A stretch of DNA of 64,000 nt from Duganella sp. sic0402 (GTDB taxonomy: Bacteria > Pseudomonadota > Gammaproteobacteria > Burkholderiales > Burkholderiaceae_D): the NCBI RefSeq assembly GCF_019219065.1, contig NZ_JAHUWK010000002.1, positions 124,001-188,000 of the forward strand, written 5' to 3'. A model generated the notes under the pieces. The model was given only the letters and a program-made list of their open reading frames with translations, did no database searches and had not been told where the DNA came from. A program made the translations under genes and the position numbers. This document shows positions 43,915 to 52,484 of the stretch, one piece after another. The stretch's first letter is position 1. Each line of letters begins with the position of its first letter.

Positions 43915-44615
43915 TGCGCCGTCTCCTGAACTACGCGGTGCTTGCGCTGCTGGGCGCAGCCTGCGCCGCGCATGCGGCCAAACCGCAGGCGCCGCAGACC
44001 CGCGAACCGACCGAAGAAGAACGCAGCTCCTTCGACGAATACTACCGGCTGCAAGTGCCGCCGCGCGTCAGCGGCGGACCATCGCTGTTCGCGCCGGCGT
44101 TTGACATACAGCGCCGCCGTGGCGAGCCGTGGCAGGTAATCGCCCGCGTCGACTCGTCGCCGCGCCGCCACACGCCGGACCTGTGCCGGCAAATCCGCAC
44201 CAGCTACATCTACAACCCCAAGGCGCCCAAGGGCGAGCGCTGGATGCCGTCGGCGGCCGCGCCGGAATGGTATGTGTGGCTGGCCACGCCGAACGTGATT
44301 TGCAGCGCCATCCAGTACACCACCCGCATGGACCCGCAGGTCAATCCCGAAGATGTCAAGGCGCTGATCTGGCAGCACCGCACGCTGCTGGCGCGGGCGC
44401 GCCTGCTGTTTGCCGGTAACTCATCCTGCGCCCGCCAGCGCTCGCTGACCTTCCGCCTGGCCGCGATCGAGCCGGCGCCGCCGTCGAACGGCGCGGCGTC
44501 GATGGTCGGCATGGTGTTTGAGAGCGACCGCGATACGCTGGTGCGGGTAGCGGTGCGCAAGAGCCGTGGCGAATACACGGCCTGGAATGTCAGCTGTGCG
44601 AATTCTGCCGGTTAA
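43914..44615 (+). CDS. Exported hypothetical protein
   Basis: The 233-residue protein starts MRRLLNYAVLALLGAACAAH, a signal peptide probably cleaved after AHA. The mature protein is Pro/Arg-rich, with several Cys residues (DLCRQI, NVICSA, SSCARQR, VSCANS) that could form disulfides. I do not recognise the family. It begins inside the stop of the sensor kinase gene (1-base overlap), so it is probably co-transcribed with the two-component pair. It overlaps the converging Imm26-like gene by 26 bases. Confidence 0.65.
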   Translation: MRRLLNYAVLALLGAACAAHAAKPQAPQTREPTEEERSSFDEYYRLQVPPRVSGGPSLFAPAFDIQRRRGEPWQVIARVDSSPRRHTPDLCRQIRTSYIYNPKAPKGERWMPSAAAPEWYVWLATPNVICSAIQYTTRMDPQVNPEDVKALIWQHRTLLARARLLFAGNSSCARQRSLTFRLAAIEPAPPSNGAASMVGMVFESDRDTLVRVAVRKSRGEYTAWNVSCANSAG

Positions 44616-45087
44616 TCGGGTGATCGGGCGCTTCCAGCAATTTGGTCAGCAGCAGTTCCGCCGAACCATAGCCGTATAGCGAGTCCGCCTCCAATCCTTG
44701 TGTTTCATAAGGCACGGACTCCTCGCGCTCGGAACGGCCCGGATCGGTGTCGGCGTAGGTGACGCGCCAGGCGCGCTTGAGCGCATCGGCGCGGCGCAGG
44801 AATTGCGGTACCGGCCAGCGCGCCGGCTGCCAGTCCGCAGCGTCGCCCAGCACGCGCCAGTGGCCGCTGGCCAGCGCCATATCGCCAACGCGCAGCACCT
44901 TGACCGCGTCCTGCGGCTGCAAAGTGTTCAACTCTTCCAGCGACGGGAAACGCGGCAGTTTGGGGCCAAACAGATAGACCAGCATGATCTTGCTGCCGGG
45001 CGTCAGGCGCGCCACCAGACCCCAGCCGTAGCCGCCGTCCAGCAACGGCACGGCAAACCAGCTCCCCTCTTGATACGACTGCTTCAT
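44590..45087 (-). CDS. Imm26-like domain protein
   Basis: The 165-residue soluble protein begins with a YQEGSWFAVPLLDGGYGWGL block, like the start of the immunity protein 26 (Imm26) family: a beta-rich domain with an xxFAxPLxDGxYGxGxV pattern. LVYLFGPKLPRFPSLEEL and a Trp-rich C-terminal half follow. Imm26 proteins are predicted immunity factors of contact-dependent toxins, but stand-alone copies are common and untested. No toxin gene is adjacent. The assignment rests on the N-terminal pattern only. Confidence 0.55.
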   Translation of the reverse strand: MKQSYQEGSWFAVPLLDGGYGWGLVARLTPGSKIMLVYLFGPKLPRFPSLEELNTLQPQDAVKVLRVGDMALASGHWRVLGDAADWQPARWPVPQFLRRADALKRAWRVTYADTDPGRSEREESVPYETQGLEADSLYGYGSAELLLTKLLEAPDHPINRQNSHS

Positions 45088-45194
45088 TCAAATCCTTTCA
45101 GTGGCCGCCCTGTGGCGGCGCGATGCCGCAGTGTAGCGGCGCGGCGCAAAACATGGCGCACGCCACCGCGCTGGCTGGCGCGACATGACAACTG

Positions 45195-45203
45195 TGTTAC
45201 ACT
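45195..45203 (+). promoter_or_regulatory. Extended -10 promoter of the thiamin receptor gene
   Basis: TGTTACACT combines a TGn extension with a TACACT -10. The expected start site, near 45210, coincides with the first base of the TPP aptamer. Confidence 0.5.
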
Positions 45204-45210
45204 GGCGCCT

Positions 45211-45290
45211 CGCTAGGGGTCCTGGAACATCGTTTCCGGGTGAGAGATACCCTTCGTACCTGATCTGGATAATGCCAGCGAAGGAAAGCG
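45211..45290 (+). ncRNA. TPP (thiamin pyrophosphate) riboswitch
   Basis: The conserved THI-box elements are present: AGGGGTCC near the 5' end, GGGTGAGAGATACCCTT, ACCTGATCTGGATAATGCC and AGCGAAGGAAAGCG closing the P1 stem. TPP binding normally represses thiamin synthesis or uptake genes. The gene downstream encodes a TonB-dependent receptor, consistent with thiamin uptake. Confidence 0.95.
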
Positions 45291-45319
45291 CAAAAGTCGG
45301 TCCCTCCCCTCCTTTGATG

Positions 45320-45357
45320 GCTCTCTTCGCCGGCATCCAGCCGAACACGTAGAGAGC
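45320..45357 (+). promoter_or_regulatory. Hairpin that can mask the receptor ribosome binding site
   Basis: GCTCTCT (45320-45326) pairs exactly with AGAGAGC (45351-45357), and CGGC/GCCG (45331-45334 and 45340-45343) can stack inside. The 3' arm contains the only Shine-Dalgarno candidate for the ATG at 45362. It sits just downstream of the TPP aptamer and is a plausible expression platform. Confidence 0.55.
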
Positions 45358-45361
45358 AGAT

Positions 45362-47479
45362 ATGTCCACACCAAACTTTGCAGTATCCGCCATCGCCCTG
45401 GCGGTGTTACAGATGACTTCCGCCTGCGCGCACGCCGCCGAGGAAGCCGATCAGACCATGCCCGAAGTGGTCGTCAGCGGCGTCAAGCTGCGCGCTGGCT
45501 CGGCTTCGATCGCCGGCTTCTCCAATGCCCCGCTGCTGGAAACTCCGGCATCGGTCAGTGTGCTGAGCGCGCGGCAGATGCAGGATCTGCAAATCCGTTC
45601 CACCACCGACGCGGCGCGCTACGACGCCAGCCTGAGTGATGCCTACAACGCAGTCGGCTACGCCGAGCAGTTCTCGATCCGCGGCTTCAAGCTGGATAAC
45701 GCGTCCAGCTACCGCAAGGACGGCATGGCCATCGCCGGCGACACCCAGATCGCGCTGGAAAACAAGGAGCAGCTGGAAGTGCTGAAAGGCCTGTCCGGCC
45801 TGCAGGCTGGCGTGGCCGCGCCGGGCGGCATCATCAACTTCGTCACCAAGCGCCCTACCGACACGCCGCTGCGCACCGTGGTGCTGGAAGCACGCGAGCG
45901 CGGCACGCTGTACGGCGCGCTGGATCTGGGCGGTCGTTTTGAGAATACCGATTTCGGCTACCGCTTCAACGTCGCCGGCGAGCGCCTGCGCTCCTACATC
46001 AAGGGCGCGGACGGCAACCGCAAATTTGTCTCGGCCGCCTTCGATTGGCGCATCTCGCCTCAGGCGCTGCTGCAAATCGACGCCGACTACCAGCGCAAAT
46101 CGCAGATCACCGCGCCCGGCTACCAGCTGCTGAACAACGCCACGCTGCCCAACGTGCCGGCCGACCAGTTGCTGAACGACCAGCCATGGAGCCGCCCGGT
46201 GGAAACCACCAGCAGCAATGTGGGCGCGCGCTTCACCTACCAATTCTCGCCGGAGTGGAACGCCACCATCAGCGCCAACCAGCACCATTTCAAGCGCGAC
46301 GATTACACCGCCTTCCCTTACGGCTGCGCCGCGCAGGAACTCTATCCGGGCTTCTGCGGCAATGGCGATTACGATGTCTACAACTACATCAGCCTGGGCG
46401 AAAAGAAATCGCCGCTGACGGCGCAGGCGCTGCTGCAAGGCCGCTTCGCCACCGGCGTAATCCGGCACGAGTTCACCGGCGGCGCGTCGTTCTTCAAGAA
46501 CAGCGAAAAATGGGGCGACTACCTGTACGACTGGTCGGGCACCAGCAATATCTACCACCCGGTGGTGGTCGCGCCAGCGCCCGGCAGCAGCGGTCCGGTA
46601 TCCGAGCGCCGCCGCGACAACGAGCGCGCGCTGTTCGCACAGGACATCGTCAGCCTGAATGAGCAACTGAAGCTGCACGCCGGCGCACGCTATGTACAGG
46701 TCAAGCGCGACGAGCTGACCGACGGCGGCGACTTTGCGCATACCGACATCGGCTTCTGGCTGCCGAACGTGGCGCTGGTGTATGCCGTGCGTCCTAACGT
46801 CTCGACCTATGTGTCGTACGCGCAGGGTCTGGAGCATGGCGGCGTGGCGCCAATGGGAACCGTCAACGAGCACCGCGCGCTGGAGCCGGGCAAATCGAAA
46901 CAGGTGGAAGTGGGCATCAAGACCGATATCCGTCCGGACCTGAGCGCCAGCGTGGCGCTGTTCCAGATCCGCAAAGGCCTGGAATACACCGATGCCGCCA
47001 ACTACTTCGTGCGCAACGGCGAAGCGCAGAACCGTGGCCTGGAACTGGCGCTGGCCGGCCGCGCCACGCGTGAGCTGATGGTGGGCTTCTCGGCCACCGC
47101 GCTGGATACGCGTCAAAGCGGCACCGGTTCGGCAGAGCTGGACGGCAAGCGCGTGACCGATGTGGCGGCGTTCAAGTCGTCGGTGTATGCGGACTATGCC
47201 GTGCCGGCGGTGCAAGGCTTGAAGGTCGGCGCCAACTGGCTTTACTCCGGCAAGAAAGCCTTTGATGCGGCCAACAGCGTGTTCGTGCCGAAGTACCATG
47301 TGACCAATCTGAGCGCTTCGTACGCAACCCGCATCGGCGATATCGGCACGACTTTCCGCGCCAGCGTGGACAATGTGTTCGACAAGTTCTACTGGCGCGA
47401 TGTCACGCCGGACCTGGGCGGCTACCTGATGCCAGGCGCCTCGCGCACGGTGCGCGTGTCGGCGCAGTTCGACCTGTAA
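45362..47479 (+). CDS. TonB-dependent outer-membrane receptor, probable thiamin uptake
   Basis: The 705-residue protein has a signal peptide (about 1-26, ending AHAA) and a TonB-box-like EVVVSG at 35-40. A plug domain (about 50-165; FSIRGFKLDNAS and GVAAPGGIINFVTKRPT) precedes a 22-strand barrel ending VRVSAQFDL. It resembles siderophore-type receptors in general form. The TPP riboswitch directly upstream is strong evidence that the cargo is thiamin or a precursor and that expression falls when TPP is plentiful. It converges on a NadR-like kinase and PnuC transporter gene pair. Confidence 0.9.
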   Translation: MSTPNFAVSAIALAVLQMTSACAHAAEEADQTMPEVVVSGVKLRAGSASIAGFSNAPLLETPASVSVLSARQMQDLQIRSTTDAARYDASLSDAYNAVGYAEQFSIRGFKLDNASSYRKDGMAIAGDTQIALENKEQLEVLKGLSGLQAGVAAPGGIINFVTKRPTDTPLRTVVLEARERGTLYGALDLGGRFENTDFGYRFNVAGERLRSYIKGADGNRKFVSAAFDWRISPQALLQIDADYQRKSQITAPGYQLLNNATLPNVPADQLLNDQPWSRPVETTSSNVGARFTYQFSPEWNATISANQHHFKRDDYTAFPYGCAAQELYPGFCGNGDYDVYNYISLGEKKSPLTAQALLQGRFATGVIRHEFTGGASFFKNSEKWGDYLYDWSGTSNIYHPVVVAPAPGSSGPVSERRRDNERALFAQDIVSLNEQLKLHAGARYVQVKRDELTDGGDFAHTDIGFWLPNVALVYAVRPNVSTYVSYAQGLEHGGVAPMGTVNEHRALEPGKSKQVEVGIKTDIRPDLSASVALFQIRKGLEYTDAANYFVRNGEAQNRGLELALAGRATRELMVGFSATALDTRQSGTGSAELDGKRVTDVAAFKSSVYADYAVPAVQGLKVGANWLYSGKKAFDAANSVFVPKYHVTNLSASYATRIGDIGTTFRASVDNVFDKFYWRDVTPDLGGYLMPGASRTVRVSAQFDL

Positions 47480-48010
47480 TTACGGCAGCGCGGCCAGCGC
47501 CTCGTCCGCCTGGGCGATGCGCTGCGCCATGCTGCCGCTGATCGGCACATAGGCAATGCCGCGTGCCGCCAGTTCTGCATGCAGCATGCGGTTGATGGTG
47601 ATGCTGACCGCTTCGTTTTCACGCATCAGCCCATCCGCCTGCCAGGGAATGTCGGCGGCGGTCACCAGCGTCAGGTCATAGTCGCGCGCATGCGCATCGG
47701 CCAGCGGCGCCAGTTGCGCATCGATGCCGCCAAAGTAATGGCGGCTGTACACCGCCGTCATCAGCGGCGAGGTATCACAGAACAGGTAACGCGTCGCGCC
47801 CGGTGCTGCGGCGTCTTCGTGCGCACGCTGGGTGCGGGCGATGTGGATCTGATCGCCCTCCACCGGCACCCGGCCGGCGGTATCGACGAACTCACGTAAA
47901 TATTCAGGCACCCAGATAGTGCCGTGACGCGCCGCCAGCGCGGCGGCCAGCGTCGACTTGCCGGATGACGCTGTGCCCAGAATGGCAATGCGCAGCGCCG
48001 CAGTGCTCAT
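47480..48010 (-). CDS. NadR-like P-loop kinase (vitamin or nucleoside kinase)
   Basis: The 176-residue protein is a P-loop kinase of the NadR C-terminal type. It has Walker A GTASSGKST (residues 12-20), an EYLREFVDTAG segment, FCDTSPLMTAVYSRHYFG and a C-terminal PISGSMAQRIAQA. NadR-type kinases phosphorylate nicotinamide riboside; related proteins beside PnuT transporters are proposed to phosphorylate thiamin. Its start overlaps the PnuC gene end by 4 bases, and its end touches the TPP-controlled receptor gene. Substrate therefore lies between nicotinamide riboside and thiamin. Confidence 0.8.
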   Translation of the reverse strand: MSTAALRIAILGTASSGKSTLAAALAARHGTIWVPEYLREFVDTAGRVPVEGDQIHIARTQRAHEDAAAPGATRYLFCDTSPLMTAVYSRHYFGGIDAQLAPLADAHARDYDLTLVTAADIPWQADGLMRENEAVSITINRMLHAELAARGIAYVPISGSMAQRIAQADEALAALP

Positions 48011-48651
48011 TCCAGCGCCAGGCGACCGCCGCCGGTGTGGGTATCGCCGCGCCAGGCGCGCAGCCCGATCACCGCCATGCCGACAAACACCGCATACAGC
48101 AGCGCGGTCAGTATCAAATTCTTATGCAGGTACAGGCCGACGTACAGCACATCGACAATGATCCAGACATGCCAGTTCTCGATCTTCTTGCGCGACAGCA
48201 GCAGCTGGCCGACCAGCGAGCCGGCCGTCAGGAAACCATCCGACTTCGGCACGTCGGTATCGGTATAGGTCTTGAGGAACCAGGCCAGCAGCACAAAGCC
48301 GGCCAGCCAGGCCACACCCGCCAGCACGCGGCCGCGCGGCGACAGCGCCGTCACCGGCAGCTTGTCATGGCTATCGTCGCCATGCAGCCACTGATACCAG
48401 CCGAAGATCGACACTGTGATGAACACCAGTTGCAAGCCCATGTCGCCATACAGCCGCGAACCATAAAACACCAGGCCGTAGGTGGCCGACGAAATGATGG
48501 CGAACAGCCAGGCCCAATGGCTCTGGCGGATGTTCAGCCACACCGTCGCCACCGACAGCAGGAACGACAGCAGCTCCAGCGGGGTCGTGGCAAATACCGC
48601 CAGATGCAATGGCATATTGGCGTAACTCAGAAGGAGCTGCAGCGTCGTCAT
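48007..48651 (-). CDS. pnuC: PnuC-family vitamin transporter
   Basis: The 214-residue protein has about seven membrane helices and PnuC signatures, including SVATVWLNIRQSHWAW, VSIFGWYQWLHGD and the C-terminal ENWHVWIIVDVLYVGLYLHK. PnuC-type proteins allow facilitated uptake of vitamins (nicotinamide riboside for PnuC, riboflavin for PnuX, thiamin for PnuT), trapped by a cytoplasmic kinase. That kinase is encoded next, with a 4-base overlap. The ATG at 48651 overlaps the stop of the S46 peptidase gene (ATGA), so the three are translationally coupled. Confidence 0.88.
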   Translation of the reverse strand: MTTLQLLLSYANMPLHLAVFATTPLELLSFLLSVATVWLNIRQSHWAWLFAIISSATYGLVFYGSRLYGDMGLQLVFITVSIFGWYQWLHGDDSHDKLPVTALSPRGRVLAGVAWLAGFVLLAWFLKTYTDTDVPKSDGFLTAGSLVGQLLLSRKKIENWHVWIIVDVLYVGLYLHKNLILTALLYAVFVGMAVIGLRAWRGDTHTGGGRLALE

Positions 48652-50780
48652 TTTTTCGGATACTTGATGGTCATTTCTTTGAGCAGATTGTCGGCATGGT
48701 CGACTTCCGCCATGACCCACAGCATATACCGGATATCCAGATGGATGGCGCGGGTAATGTCGCGGTCGAAGTACCAGTCCTTGGTGATCGACTCATAGGT
48801 CGAGTCGAAGTTCAGGCCGATCAGCTCACCGTTCTTGTTCATCACCGCCGAGCCGGAGTTGCCGCCGGTGGTGTCGGCGCTGGTCAGGAAATCAACCGGC
48901 ACAGTGCCCAGCACCGGGTCCTTGAACTTGCCATAGCGCTTGGCCTTGATCGCATCCAGCAGATTTTGCGGCGCGTCGAATGGCGCTTTGCCGGTGTTCT
49001 TCTCGACGATGCCTTCAATGGTAGTGAACGGGCCCTTGGTAATGCCATCCTTCGGCGAGTACGCCGATACGGTGCCGTAGGTCACGCGCAGCGTCGAATT
49101 CGCGTCCGGGTACACCGGCTTGCCCTGCGACTTCTTCCACGCGATCACGGCCGCCATGTATTGCGGGATCACGCGTTCCAGATTGCCGTCCAGTTCCTTG
49201 CGGCGTTCGATCAGCGACTTGCTGACGCCATCGATCTTTACCGCCAGCTTGACGAAGGCGTCGTCCGAGGCAGCCACCGCAGCCGCGTCTTTGCCTACCC
49301 ACGACAAACGGGTGGCGGTGTCGCCCAGCTTCGACTGCGCGTACAGCGCAGGCACCGCGTCCACCGACGGCAGCAGCGCATCCAGGCCGCTCACATGCAT
49401 GGCCTTCGGCAGCTTGGCGTAGCGTTGCAGCGCGGCGATGAAGCGCGCCTGGTCGACACCGCCGACATACGACTGCTCCAGGCGGTTCAGGCGCGCCTTG
49501 ATGAAGGTCAGGTCGCGCTGCTGATAGCCCAGTTCACGCTCGGCGTCCGGTTTGGCGCTTTCCTGCGCCAGCCGGTACAGCGACGACGCGGACTTCAGCA
49601 GGTCGCCGGTAGTGGCCACGCTATAGCCGAATTCCTCGCTGCTCAGGGCGATGTCGGCGGCGATCAGCGCGTCCAGTTCCGCCAGCAGCTGCTTGCTGCC
49701 CGGCTGCCTGGCGTACCAGGCGCGGAATTCGGCGTCCTGCACGTCCTTGATGGCGGCGATATCCTTGCGCGCGAAGCCGTCCATCAGGCCACGGGTTTTC
49801 TTCATCACGTTGTTGAGGCTCTTGACCACGCTGGCGTAGCGCACGGCCGAAGCCTCGCTGTCCTTGGTGGCGGCAGCAATCACGTCCAGGTCGGACTGGA
49901 TCTCGCCAGCCTTGGCCGGATAGGCGTCGTCGCGCGCATAGCGGATTTCCGACGGCAGCTTGTAGCGGCTGGTGCGGCCTGGGTAGCCGGCCAGCAGCAC
50001 CGGATCGCCGTTCTTCAAGCCTTCGGCCGACACCACCAGGAAGTCCCTGGACTTGTACGGCACGTTGTCCGGCGATGGATCGGCCGGCCGGCCGTCCTTG
50101 CCGACATAGGCGCGCAGGAAGGAATAGTCGCCCACATGGCGCGGCCATTCGTAGTTATCGATGTCGCCGCCAAAGTCGCCCAGCGAATTGGCTGGCGCGT
50201 ACACCAGGCGCACGTCGCGTATCATCATCTGGCGGATGCGATAGTATTCCAGGCCGCGATGGAAGGCAGGTACCGAGCAGCGGTAGCTCTTGTCGCTTTC
50301 GCATTCGGCGATCAGCGACTTGATGGCCTTATCCACCGCGTCGCTGCGCTGCTTGCCGTTCATCGCGGGGGTGATGTCTTTCAGCACGCGGCTGGTGACG
50401 TTTTCCACCTTGTCGGTCACATACACCAGCGTGTTCGGGCCGCCAGGCAGTTCGGCGTCGCGGGTCTTGGCCAGGAAGCCGTTGGCGATGTAATTATGTT
50501 CAGGCGTCGAATTGCGCTGGATGGCGCCATAGGCGCAGTGGTGATTGGTGACCACCAGGCCGGCGTCCGAGACGAACGACGCCGAGCAGCCGCCCAGCGA
50601 TACGATGGCGCTCATCGGGTGCTTGGACAAGTCGGCCAGCTTTTCCGCCGGGATGGCGATGCCGATGCGTTTCAGTTCAGATTTCAGTTGCGGCAGCTGG
50701 TATGGCTGCCATTGGCCTTCGTCTGCATATGCGCTTGTGGCGCACAGCACTGCGGCTGGAATGACTAAATATTTTAACAA
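48648..50780 (-). CDS. S46-family dipeptidyl-peptidase, exported
   Basis: The 710-residue protein has a signal peptide (about 1-19, ending AYA). Its chymotrypsin-like halves carry VTNHHCAYGAIQ (His81), a DNYEWPRHVGD segment with the likely catalytic Asp, and GGNSGSAV with nucleophile Ser642. These are DPP7/DPP11-type enzymes that release dipeptides in the periplasm. At the position 18 residues after the nucleophile, which separates Arg (acidic-specific DPP11) from Gly (DPP7), this protein has Ser660. The start codon is TTG (50780); no in-frame ATG or GTG gives a signal peptide, and AGGGG lies just upstream. It is followed by pnuC and the kinase. Confidence 0.9.
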   Translation of the reverse strand: MLKYLVIPAAVLCATSAYADEGQWQPYQLPQLKSELKRIGIAIPAEKLADLSKHPMSAIVSLGGCSASFVSDAGLVVTNHHCAYGAIQRNSTPEHNYIANGFLAKTRDAELPGGPNTLVYVTDKVENVTSRVLKDITPAMNGKQRSDAVDKAIKSLIAECESDKSYRCSVPAFHRGLEYYRIRQMMIRDVRLVYAPANSLGDFGGDIDNYEWPRHVGDYSFLRAYVGKDGRPADPSPDNVPYKSRDFLVVSAEGLKNGDPVLLAGYPGRTSRYKLPSEIRYARDDAYPAKAGEIQSDLDVIAAATKDSEASAVRYASVVKSLNNVMKKTRGLMDGFARKDIAAIKDVQDAEFRAWYARQPGSKQLLAELDALIAADIALSSEEFGYSVATTGDLLKSASSLYRLAQESAKPDAERELGYQQRDLTFIKARLNRLEQSYVGGVDQARFIAALQRYAKLPKAMHVSGLDALLPSVDAVPALYAQSKLGDTATRLSWVGKDAAAVAASDDAFVKLAVKIDGVSKSLIERRKELDGNLERVIPQYMAAVIAWKKSQGKPVYPDANSTLRVTYGTVSAYSPKDGITKGPFTTIEGIVEKNTGKAPFDAPQNLLDAIKAKRYGKFKDPVLGTVPVDFLTSADTTGGNSGSAVMNKNGELIGLNFDSTYESITKDWYFDRDITRAIHLDIRYMLWVMAEVDHADNLLKEMTIKYPKK

Positions 50781-50812
50781 GATATGGCCCCTGATTGTAT
50801 GACGGCGCCGGT

Positions 50813-50818
50813 ATTATA
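50813..50818 (-). promoter_or_regulatory. TATAAT -10 of the S46-pnuC-kinase operon
   Basis: A consensus TATAAT on the minus strand overlaps the stop codon of the upstream histidine kinase. The start site would be near 50806, about 26 bases before the TTG. The -35 region is weak. Confidence 0.45.
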
Positions 50819-52484
50819 GATCGAAGCTCAGCGTCAGCCTACAGCCGCAGCCGGCCGGCGGACTGTCAATCAGCAGGCTGCCGCCCTGCGCCGCGACCCG
50901 CTGCGCCATGCTGATCAGCCCAAACGCATCGCCGCCGCGCTGGCCCTGGTCCGCCGCCATGCCGACGCCATCGTCGGCCACGCTCAGCGCCAACCGCCCC
51001 GGCGTGCGTGCCAGCACGATCTCGACCCGGCTGGCGCCAGCATGACGGCGCACATTGCTGAGAGCTTCCTGCAAGCCTCGGAACAACACGATCGCCGTCT
51101 CCGGCGCCAGGTTGGCGCAGTCCGACTCGTCCGGCAGCGTCAACGCGCACGCCAGGCCGCTGCGCTTGCGGAATTCCGCAGCCTGCCATTCCAGCGCAGC
51201 CGGCAGGCCCAGGTCCAGCACCGGCGGCCGCAATTCATTCATGATGCCGCGCACGCTGCGGATGGTCGCGTCGACATTGTCCAGCGCGGCGTTGACACGC
51301 TGGTGCAGGCGCGGATGGCGCGCGCCGGTACGCTGGCTCAGCAGCGACATATCGATGCGCAGTGCCAGCAGATTCTGCCCCAGCTCATCGTGGATATCGC
51401 GGGCGATGCGCTTGCGTTCTTCTTCCTTGATGGTTTCCAGGTGCTCGGCCAGCTTGCGCAGCTGCTCGCGCGACTCCGACAACTCGGCGGTGCGCTCGGC
51501 CACCCGCGCATCCAGCTCGCGCGACCAGCGCAGCAGCGCGGCGTCGACCGCGCGCTGCGCCGTCACGTCGGAGAACACGCCGATGAAATGGCTGATCGCG
51601 CCGTCCTCGCCGCGCATCACCGTCAGCGACATCTTGGCGGTGTAAGGCGAGCCGTCGCGCCGACGGTTGAACACATCGCCGGACCACTGACCCTGCTCAC
51701 GCAGCTGGCGCATGGCCTCGGCGTGATAGCCCGCGTCATGCGCGCCCGGCCGCCCCAGGAAACGCGGATTGCGGCCCAGCGCCTCTTCGACTGGATAGCC
51801 GGTCAGCGTCACGAAGGCATGGTTGACCGAAACGATATTGCGCTCGGCGTCGCACACCAGCACCGCCTCGCCTATGCTGTCCAGCACCTGCATGGCGCGC
51901 AGCCGCGCCGCGTCGCGCAGGCCGGGGGTGCCCATATCGGTCAGGATCATGCGGCAGCGCGCCGCTTCTGCGTCCAGGTTGGCCTCGATGCGCACATGCC
52001 GCAGCGGCGACGCACCATCGCTGGCGTGGCGGTCGAACAGCGGTGCCTCCATCACATCGCGCACGCCACTGGCAAACAGCCGCGCCAGGAAGCGGCGCAA
52101 GCCCGCCTGCGCCTGCGGCGCCAGGAACTGCTCGAAGCGCTTGCCGAACAACTGGTCGCGCTGGCATTGCAGCAGCTCGGCCGCCGCCAGATTGGCGCGC
52201 GCGATGGCGCCATCCTCGTCCAGCGACAGATAGCCGGCCGGCGCCTGGTCGTACAGCGCCGCGTAGCGCAGGCGCATGCTGTCGGCTTCATCGCGCTCGC
52301 TTTGCAGCTCGGCCAGCGCCTGCTGCTGCATATCGAGTTCCAGCTGGCTGACCTGCAGCTCGTGCCAGCGCCGCAGCTCGTCGCTGTCGGCGCTGGCCGG
52401 CGGCTGTGGCAGCGCGGCCGCCCCCCGCTCCGCCAGCGCGCGCAACTGGCCGGGATCCAGCTCGGGGCGGGCGCGCTTGCTCAT
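50814..52484 (-). CDS. PAS-domain sensor histidine kinase (HisKA_3/NarX type)
   Basis: The 556-residue soluble protein begins with a helical region (about 20-65), followed by two PAS domains (about 68-180 and 190-315, the second with a PAC motif). A HisKA_3 dimerisation region carries phospho-accepting His365 (RIARDIHDELGQNLLALR). The C-terminal HATPase domain contains LQEALSNVRRHAGA and SVADDGVGM. No response regulator is adjacent. It is translationally coupled to the CheB-CheR hybrid upstream (4-base overlap), a pairing that suggests signal transfer between the two. Confidence 0.9.
   Translation of the reverse strand: MSKRARPELDPGQLRALAERGAAALPQPPASADSDELRRWHELQVSQLELDMQQQALAELQSERDEADSMRLRYAALYDQAPAGYLSLDEDGAIARANLAAAELLQCQRDQLFGKRFEQFLAPQAQAGLRRFLARLFASGVRDVMEAPLFDRHASDGASPLRHVRIEANLDAEAARCRMILTDMGTPGLRDAARLRAMQVLDSIGEAVLVCDAERNIVSVNHAFVTLTGYPVEEALGRNPRFLGRPGAHDAGYHAEAMRQLREQGQWSGDVFNRRRDGSPYTAKMSLTVMRGEDGAISHFIGVFSDVTAQRAVDAALLRWSRELDARVAERTAELSESREQLRKLAEHLETIKEEERKRIARDIHDELGQNLLALRIDMSLLSQRTGARHPRLHQRVNAALDNVDATIRSVRGIMNELRPPVLDLGLPAALEWQAAEFRKRSGLACALTLPDESDCANLAPETAIVLFRGLQEALSNVRRHAGASRVEIVLARTPGRLALSVADDGVGMAADQGQRGGDAFGLISMAQRVAAQGGSLLIDSPPAGCGCRLTLSFDL

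Noticed and set aside
43041..44615. Alternative 524-codon plus frame overlapping the sensor kinase
   Set aside because: Its first two thirds are a frame shadow of the kinase; only the part from 43914 is a real gene with a signal peptide.
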